A DNA stretch of 10,049 bases from Pseudomonadota bacterium (GTDB lineage Bacteria; Hydrothermota; 32-111; QNBC01), in NCBI GenBank assembly GCA_011682715.1, contig JAACEC010000038.1, forward strand, positions 1-10,049, written 5' to 3'. This document shows, piece by piece, positions 5,825 through 10,049 of this stretch. The notes beneath the pieces were generated by a model. It saw only the letters and a program-made list of their open reading frames with translations. It did no database searches and was not told the origin of the DNA. The position numbers and the translations under genes are program-made. Each line of letters opens with the position of its first letter. The first letter of the stretch is position 1.

Positions 5825-6781
5825 ATGAAAACAATTACAACACTTGCAACCTTTATGTTTGTTAAAAGTTCACATTTATTTGAGCAAACTACCTTTGATT
5901 ATTCGGGAGCAGAATTAGTTTTGGAACATTTTACAGATAATCAAGGTAATGTTGAAAAAATAGTTAACAATCCGGGTTATCAACATATTTTACTTCATAG
6001 CAAAAAATATTCTTCCAATCCCATTACAAAGGAAGATTTACGAAAATCATTGAATGGTCAAAATGAAGGATTTAATTTCTCTAATGTAAAAGCACGAAAA
6101 GATGAATACCTTAAAATCATTAAATATTTAAAAGAAAACGAGCAAGAAATCATTACTAAATATGCGAAATTATGCTTAAAATATCTTCCTGATAATTATA
6201 AACAAAAAGCAACTATTTATTTTGTAATAGGTGGGTATAACGGAATTGCATTTGATAATAAAATTTGTATGAATATAGATTACAAACAATTCAGAGAAAA
6301 CTATAATGAATTGAATCTATATATTGCTCACGAACTTTTTCATATAGGATTTGAAAAATATCACCCATTACCGGATATTTTTAAAGCCAAAACTGTAAAG
6401 GATTTGAAAGAAATTATTTCATCAGCGACAATGAACGAAGGATTGGCAACTTTAACACCATATCATAAACGAATAGAAATGAATGAAATTTCGGATTATG
6501 ACTATAAGGTTTTACTTGATACAACAGTATTAAATAAAAAGATAACTCAGTTTAATTCAGTCATTAAATATTTAGATGAAAATAGTGACAAAAAATTAAC
6601 AAATGAAATATTGGGAAATGTGTTAGGGCAATGTTCCGGCGATAGACTTTTTTACATAGTGGGTTGTTATATGGGACTGAAAATTGAAGAAAAATATGGT
6701 TCAAAAAAAATCCAAGAATTAGTAAAGGAAAGTCCGGAAATATATTTTGAAACGTATTATCAAATAACGAAAAAGGAATAA
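5825..6781 (+). CDS. DUF5700-like putative zinc-dependent peptidase
   Basis: This 318-residue protein carries the zinc-peptidase motif HELFH (169-173) in the context YIAHELFHIGFEKYH. A downstream NEGLA (204-208) has glutamate 205 placed to be the third zinc ligand, as in gluzincins. The overall pattern agrees with the DUF5700/DUF2268-type putative Zn-dependent proteases: an N-terminal FDYSGAELVLEHF, a helical middle with YIAHELFH, an EGLA motif about 35 residues later and a C-terminal helical part. No substrate is known. The N-terminus has no convincing signal peptide, so either it is cytoplasmic or the true N-terminus was lost. The coding sequence is strikingly AT-rich, with AAA, ATT and TTA codons dominant, much more so than pilT or era. 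It has only a weak ribosome binding site (AGAGAA). Together with the flanking attC-like structure this suggests recent acquisition. It appears to be a single-gene unit. Confidence 0.75.
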   Translation: MKTITTLATFMFVKSSHLFEQTTFDYSGAELVLEHFTDNQGNVEKIVNNPGYQHILLHSKKYSSNPITKEDLRKSLNGQNEGFNFSNVKARKDEYLKIIKYLKENEQEIITKYAKLCLKYLPDNYKQKATIYFVIGGYNGIAFDNKICMNIDYKQFRENYNELNLYIAHELFHIGFEKYHPLPDIFKAKTVKDLKEIISSATMNEGLATLTPYHKRIEMNEISDYDYKVLLDTTVLNKKITQFNSVIKYLDENSDKKLTNEILGNVLGQCSGDRLFYIVGCYMGLKIEEKYGSKKIQELVKESPEIYFETYYQITKKE

Positions 6782-6786
6782 TCGGT

Positions 6787-6916
6787 GCATAACAATGTAT
6801 ATAAAAAATAAGCGAAATAGCAGTAACATCCAGGCTAGTAGCCCGTTTCAACATTCTTGTAAATTGAAAGAATTGTGCTTCGAAATCGCTTACTATTCGT
6901 ATACTTAATGTTATGT
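6787..6916 (+). repeat. attC-like imperfect inverted repeat after the peptidase gene
   Basis: The outer arms GCATAAC (6787-6793) and GTTATGT (6910-6916) are near-perfect inverses. Inside them GTATA (6797-6801) pairs with TATAC (6900-6904), and TAAGCGA (6809-6815) pairs with TCGCTTA (6886-6892). A symmetric 7x7 unpaired stretch lies between these two stems, and 2 extra bases sit on one side near the ends. The central part (6816-6885) is variable, with a small hairpin GGCT-AGT-AGCC at 6833-6843. Nested paired blocks, unpaired spacers, slight asymmetry and a length of about 130 bp, starting 6 bp after a stop codon, are the layout of an integron attC recombination site. The core GTTATGT departs from GTTRRRY at one base. 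A terminator is less likely because no T-run follows. Confidence 0.55.
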
Positions 6917-6992
6917 AAAATAAATATATACCCTTCCAATTACTGTGTTCAATAATGGGTAATAAGAAATCAATTAATTTAGGAGATAGCAT

Positions 6993-8063
6993 ATGAACGC
7001 GAAAGCAGTAGTATATTGTGACAATCAATTCGGGAAGATGGATGGAAAGACCGCGAATGGACTTGTTAGGAACTCTAAAAAGTATGAAATTGTCGGTATT
7101 ATTGACAGCTCAAAAGTTGGTATGGACGCTGGGGAATATCTCGATGGAATAAAAAACGGGATACCAATATTCCATGACCTTGATGACGCTATCGAGAGGT
7201 TAAAGGAGCGTCCGGAATATTTCATATATGGCGTTGCACCACTTGAGGCGTTTCTTACGAAGGAACAGCGGAAGATAGTGCTCAAGGCTATAGAAAATGG
7301 AATGGATATAGTGAACGGCCTCCAAGAGTTTTTTACCGAGGATGAAGAGTTTATACAAAAGGCAAAGGAATATGGCGTCAAGATGTACGATATTAGAAAG
7401 CCTCCGGCGAAAAAGGATCTTCATCTCTTCTCCGGTCGCGTTATTAAAGTCAATATACCAATAGTGGCCATACTTGGCACAGACAGCGCAGTTGGAAAGA
7501 GAACCACTTCTTTACTACTTGCGGAAGCATTGAAAAAAGAAGGTTTGAACGTAGCATTTGTGGCAACTGGCCAGACAGGATTGATTCAAGGCGCAAAATA
7601 TGGCGTTGCAATAGATGCTATTATCGAGGAATTTATGACTGGGGAGATAGAAAACGCAGTTATGGAGGCATATGATACGGAGCATCCAGACATAATCATA
7701 GTTGAAGGACAGGGCTCATTGAGCCATCCGGCATACCTTAGTTCATGTGCCATTATACGGGGTGCGAGACCACGGGCAATCATAGTTCAGCACCCTCCGA
7801 AAAGAAAGAACATCGGAGATTTTCCCTATATACCAATGCCAACCCTAGAAAGTGAGATAGAGCTAATAGAGGTTTTTTCAGGCTCAAAGGTAATTGCCAT
7901 CACACTCAACCATGAAGATATGACGGGTGAAGAGCTCGAAGAAACCATAACCGAGTATGAAAATAAGTTCCAACTACCAACGACGGATACTCTAAAGTAT
8001 GGATGTGAAAAGCTTGTCAAAAGGATATTCAAAGTATTTCCGGAATTGCTAAAAAAATTGTGA
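6993..8063 (+). CDS. DUF1611 / DgcN-like P-loop protein
   Basis: This 356-residue protein has the two-domain build of the DUF1611 family. An N-terminal Rossmann-like domain (about 1-135) includes AVVYCDNQFGKMDGKTANGL. A C-terminal P-loop domain has GTDSAVGKRTT (162-172), ATGQTG (191-196) and VEGQGSLSHPAY (237-248). It also contains GARPRAIIVQHPPKRK (257-272). Family members named DgcN have been assigned a role in D-glutamate catabolism, acting as an N-acyltransferase next to a racemase/epimerase. Other members are uncharacterised, so the exact reaction here is not known. The start is set by an AGGAGA site at 6981-6986. The gene overlaps the racemase gene downstream by 3-4 bp or lies 5 bp before it, depending on the start chosen there. 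The two probably act on the same D-amino acid or peptide substrate. Confidence 0.85.
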   Translation: MNAKAVVYCDNQFGKMDGKTANGLVRNSKKYEIVGIIDSSKVGMDAGEYLDGIKNGIPIFHDLDDAIERLKERPEYFIYGVAPLEAFLTKEQRKIVLKAIENGMDIVNGLQEFFTEDEEFIQKAKEYGVKMYDIRKPPAKKDLHLFSGRVIKVNIPIVAILGTDSAVGKRTTSLLLAEALKKEGLNVAFVATGQTGLIQGAKYGVAIDAIIEEFMTGEIENAVMEAYDTEHPDIIIVEGQGSLSHPAYLSSCAIIRGARPRAIIVQHPPKRKNIGDFPYIPMPTLESEIELIEVFSGSKVIAITLNHEDMTGEELEETITEYENKFQLPTTDTLKYGCEKLVKRIFKVFPELLKKL

Positions 8064-8068
8064 TTGAT

Positions 8069-9136
8069 ATGAAAACACCCAGAATAGAGATAGACTTTGC
8101 AAAAATCGCACATAACGCCAAAAAGTTGAAGGAACTATACGGTTCAAAAGGCATTGGTGTAATTGGTGTCACAAAGGTGGTTTGCGGGGATCCTGAAATC
8201 GCTGATGTCTTGATAAAAAGTGGAATAAATACTCTTGCCGATTCAAGGATGGTCAATATCAGGAGGATGTATGAGGCAGGCGTACAGGCCTCGTTTGTCC
8301 TATTGAGAACGCCTATCCCAAGCCAAATTGAGTCAGTGGTAAGATACACAGATATCAGCTTTAATTCAGAGCTTTCAGTAATTAAAAAACTCTCAGAGTT
8401 TGCCGTAAAAAATAACACCACACATAAAATCGTTTTAATGGTGGAGTTGGGGGATCTAAGAGAGGGATTAATGCCTTCGGATTTAGAAGATACTGTTAAA
8501 GAGGTGATAGAGTTAAAAGGGATTGAGCTTGCAGGCATAGGAACAAATTTAGCCTGTTTTGGAGGGATCAAACCGGATGATGAGAAGATGGGACATTTGT
8601 CCTCACTTGCTAGAGATGTTGAAGAGAGGTTTGATCTGACATTGGAATTTGTTTCAGGCGGGAACTCAGCCAATTATAACTGGTTCATGTCTACAGAAGA
8701 TATTGGCAGGATCAATAACTTAAGAATAGGCGAATCGATCTATTTGGGGCGTGAAACCCTCTATAGGAACCCTATCCCGAGGTTATTCACAAATGCATTT
8801 GCTTTGGTTGCAGAGGTCATTGAATCGAAAATAAAGCCATCTGTACCCTATGGTGAAGTTTTTCAAGACGCATTTGGGAATATTCCCGAATTTAAAGATC
8901 ATGGACAAATAAGAAGAGCTATACTTGGAGTTGGATTACAGGATGTTTTAGTTTCCGGGCTAACACCCAGATCGGATATTGACATCCTCGGAGCGAGCAG
9001 TGACCATATCGTAGTTAATGCAAAGCAGATAGACTTAAAAGTAGGAAGCGAGGTTGATTTCGATCTCAATTACGGAGCCTTACTCTCAGCCATGACCTCT
9101 CCATATGTGATTAAAAAATATGTGAATTATCTATAG
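8069..9136 (+). CDS. Alanine/ornithine racemase family PLP enzyme
   Basis: This is a 355-residue fold-type III PLP enzyme of the AlaR N-terminal domain family, closest in pattern to the clostridial ornithine racemase (Orr) group. Residues consistent with the PLP site are the lysine of IGVTK (K36), ADSR (57-60), SGGNS (196-200) and RIGESI (219-224). The C-terminal part holds GLTPRSDIDILGASSDH (297-313). The ATG at 8069 gives the family-like start MKTPRIEIDF. A GTG at 8060, overlapping the stop of the DUF1611 gene, would add three residues and cannot be excluded. There is no clear Shine-Dalgarno sequence, so translation is probably coupled to the upstream gene. The amino acid racemised is unknown: alanine, ornithine or another D/L pair, or a role with the DUF1611 protein in D-amino-acid breakdown. 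No aminomutase or dehydrogenase gene is nearby to decide it. Confidence 0.88.
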   Translation: MKTPRIEIDFAKIAHNAKKLKELYGSKGIGVIGVTKVVCGDPEIADVLIKSGINTLADSRMVNIRRMYEAGVQASFVLLRTPIPSQIESVVRYTDISFNSELSVIKKLSEFAVKNNTTHKIVLMVELGDLREGLMPSDLEDTVKEVIELKGIELAGIGTNLACFGGIKPDDEKMGHLSSLARDVEERFDLTLEFVSGGNSANYNWFMSTEDIGRINNLRIGESIYLGRETLYRNPIPRLFTNAFALVAEVIESKIKPSVPYGEVFQDAFGNIPEFKDHGQIRRAILGVGLQDVLVSGLTPRSDIDILGASSDHIVVNAKQIDLKVGSEVDFDLNYGALLSAMTSPYVIKKYVNYL

Positions 9137-9224
9137 ATTCATTCCTTCAAACATAGTTTTTGGGCTTTTATTATCCATTGCTCGGGGACATTGGATAAAT
9201 CTTCTAAAATGGAAAAACAAGGAT

Positions 9225-9568
9225 AATTTGTCTCTTAAAAACTTTTAACTGAAAAGATAAACAAAAAAGGACATATAGTTCTTAATGGTATTCCCTTTGA
9301 AATAGGGAATGCAAAAATAACTGACGAATCTTCACTTGCATTGAAAAATATTGCATTGTAGGGCATACTGACAATGTGGGAGATTTTGCATCAAATATGA
9401 CTTTATCGGAAAACAGGGGGAAAAGTTGTTATGAACTAATTGGTAAGCAAATACGGAGTAGATGCCAATCAATCAAAGGCTTATGGTGTTGTAAACCTAT
9501 GCCCGGTTTCATCCGATTCAACAGACGGTAGAAGATATCGTAACCGCAGAGTGGGGATTGCTGAATAA
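9225..9568 (+). pseudogene. Decayed OmpA-family C-terminal domain (peptidoglycan-binding)
   Basis: Pieces of one OmpA-like C-terminal domain appear in order but in different frames. NLSLKNF lies at 9225-9245. EKINKKGHIVLNGIPFEIG and on to ITDESSLALKNIA runs from 9251 to 9355, ending at a TAG. GHTDNVGDFASNMTLSENRGKS runs from 9361 to about 9426. From 9425 the next frame reads VVMN, a nonsense TAA (9437-9439), then LVSKYGVDANQSKAYGVVN and on to DGRRYRNRRVGIAE and the true stop at 9566-9568. The domain that binds peptidoglycan (GHTDN, LSENR, NRRV motifs) is recognisable. About 13 residues are missing before GHTDN, and at least three frame breaks and one nonsense codon are present. The 5' limit is uncertain, and upstream sequence to about 9140 may belong to it too. 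Confidence 0.85.
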
Positions 9569-9606
9569 TAAATATTAAAATTAATACAATACGTAATAAA
9601 TATACG

Positions 9607-9634
9607 GTAGAGACGTAAAATCTTGCGTTTCTAC
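9607..9634. repeat. 28-bp palindrome, possible bidirectional terminator or dispersed repeat
   Basis: GTAGAGACG (9607-9615) pairs with CGTTTCTAC (9626-9634), and most of the interior pairs as well (13 of 14 positions, counting two G-T wobbles). The sequence resembles the dispersed GTAGAGACGCA-type palindromes I recall from many bacterial genomes, especially Bacteroidetes and cyanobacteria. It lies between the OmpA pseudogene and the convergent gene ending at 9645, so it could stop transcription from both sides. It is also followed by ATTATTAATT on the plus strand. Confidence 0.6.
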
Positions 9635-9644
9635 ATTATTAATT

Positions 9645-10049
9645 CTATTTTGCAAAGAACGTTTTATTTGCTCCCTCGAAAAGATTTGAACCGTCTGATA
9701 AAATCGGGACGATTGTGTAATATCCTTTTCTGTTTGTATAGATAGAGCCGTAGAATTGATTCCCTGTCGTATCGATAGTGTTATGATAATTGGAAAGATT
9801 GATTTGAGGTTCGCCGGTTTTTAAGTAAAAGTCCACATTTCCGGAATAACTATAACTATCTCTACTATCATAAAAGAAACCGCTATCCTTCTCCTTTAAA
9901 GAATCCGGTATGGAATCGTAGAATACCTCTATTCTCGATAAATTCAGACTGTCATAGAGAATTTGTCCGAAAATATCTACCATATTGCCTGCAAATGTTG
10001 TATCGGGGATTTTATTGAGAAATTTTATATAGTGCCCGGTAAATGTTTC
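9645..10049 (-). CDS. Hypothetical protein with the duplicated C-terminal module (5' end beyond window)
   Basis: The frame is open without a stop from 9645 to the window edge, so the 134 visible residues are the C-terminus of a longer protein. An internal methionine at 9983 is unlikely to be the start, because coding continues upstream (ETFTGHYIKFLNKIPDTTF). The last 70 residues (YSGNVDFYLKT, EPQINLSNYHNTID, NQFYGSIYT, YYTIVPILSDGSNLFEGA, FFAK) are nearly identical to the mature part of the 97-aa protein at 4889-5182. Before that lies an acidic stretch, YDSIPDSLKEKDSGFFYDSR. I do not recognise the family. A secreted or surface protein is inferred from the related copy with a signal peptide. 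Confidence 0.7.
   Translation of the reverse strand, partial: ETFTGHYIKFLNKIPDTTFAGNMVDIFGQILYDSLNLSRIEVFYDSIPDSLKEKDSGFFYDSRDSYSYSGNVDFYLKTGEPQINLSNYHNTIDTTGNQFYGSIYTNRKGYYTIVPILSDGSNLFEGANKTFFAK
9648..9855 (-). repeat. Direct repeat, right copy (paired with 4892-5099)
   Basis: This is the right copy of the gapless repeat of about 208 bp described at 4892-5099, in the same orientation and at a constant 4,756-bp offset. It encodes the C-terminal module of the gene that enters from the right edge. Because the longer gene is on this side, this may be the parental copy. Confidence 0.9.

Noticed and set aside
6787..6916. The inverted repeat as an ordinary intrinsic terminator
   Set aside because: The arms are broken into separate blocks, the loop is about 70 nt, and no T-run follows the right arm.
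6787..6916. The inverted repeat as terminal repeats of an insertion sequence or MITE
   Set aside because: No transposase and no flanking target duplication were seen, and the nested blocks fit attC better than simple terminal inverted repeats.
6564..7028. 154-codon frame on the minus strand across the end of the peptidase gene and the attC-like region
   Set aside because: It runs antisense to the HExxH peptidase and the DUF1611 start, and its translation is composition-driven (F, I, L rich) without family motifs.
1..10049. CRISPR array, tRNA, rRNA or riboswitch
   Set aside because: No regularly spaced repeats, cloverleaf-like sequence or conserved leader structures were noticed on either strand; a covariance-model search was not possible.

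Overview
The window is AT-rich bacterial chromosome with dense, short-spaced housekeeping genes on the left and a looser, partly decayed accessory region on the right. The lineage cannot be fixed from the sequence. An MglA-type GTPase beside PilT, a DUF2273 protein, lipoproteins with typical lipoboxes and an OmpA-domain remnant all point to a diderm, probably anaerobic bacterium. A Cloacimonadota, WOR-3 or similar FCB-type candidate phylum is a guess, not a result.

Left part (1-4885). Two operons diverge from about 1432-1600, each with a readable sigma-70-like promoter. Leftward runs pilT, a 58-aa DUF2273 membrane protein and the start of an mglA-like GTPase cut by the window edge: a small type IV pilus motility and polarity cluster. 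Rightward runs a sugar-nucleotide nucleotidyltransferase, the ribosome-assembly GTPase era, a cyclophilin-type lipoprotein and a TPR lipoprotein, closed by a strong intrinsic terminator at 4849-4885. The nucleotidyltransferase carries a 5-bp tandem duplication (GTGGA twice) exactly in its nucleotide-binding glycine loop. It puts the first 11 residues out of frame with the rest.

Right part (4889-10049). Two leftward genes share an almost identical C-terminal module of about 70 residues. One is a 97-aa predicted secreted protein at 4889-5182. The other is a longer protein entering from the right edge (9645-10049). The two copies are gapless direct repeats at a constant offset of 4,756 bp. Between them lie: about 600 bp without an intact gene; a very AT-rich gene for a DUF5700-like HExxH zinc peptidase; a roughly 130-bp inverted-repeat structure that looks like an integron attC site; an operon of a DUF1611/DgcN-type protein with an alanine/ornithine-racemase-family PLP enzyme (likely D-amino-acid metabolism); a frameshifted OmpA C-terminal pseudogene; and a 28-bp palindrome.

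The most interesting parts are the attC-like element with its peptidase cargo, the direct repeats that bracket this accessory block, and the 5-bp duplication that breaks the nucleotidyltransferase. No integrase, transposase, CRISPR array, tRNA or rRNA gene was seen.
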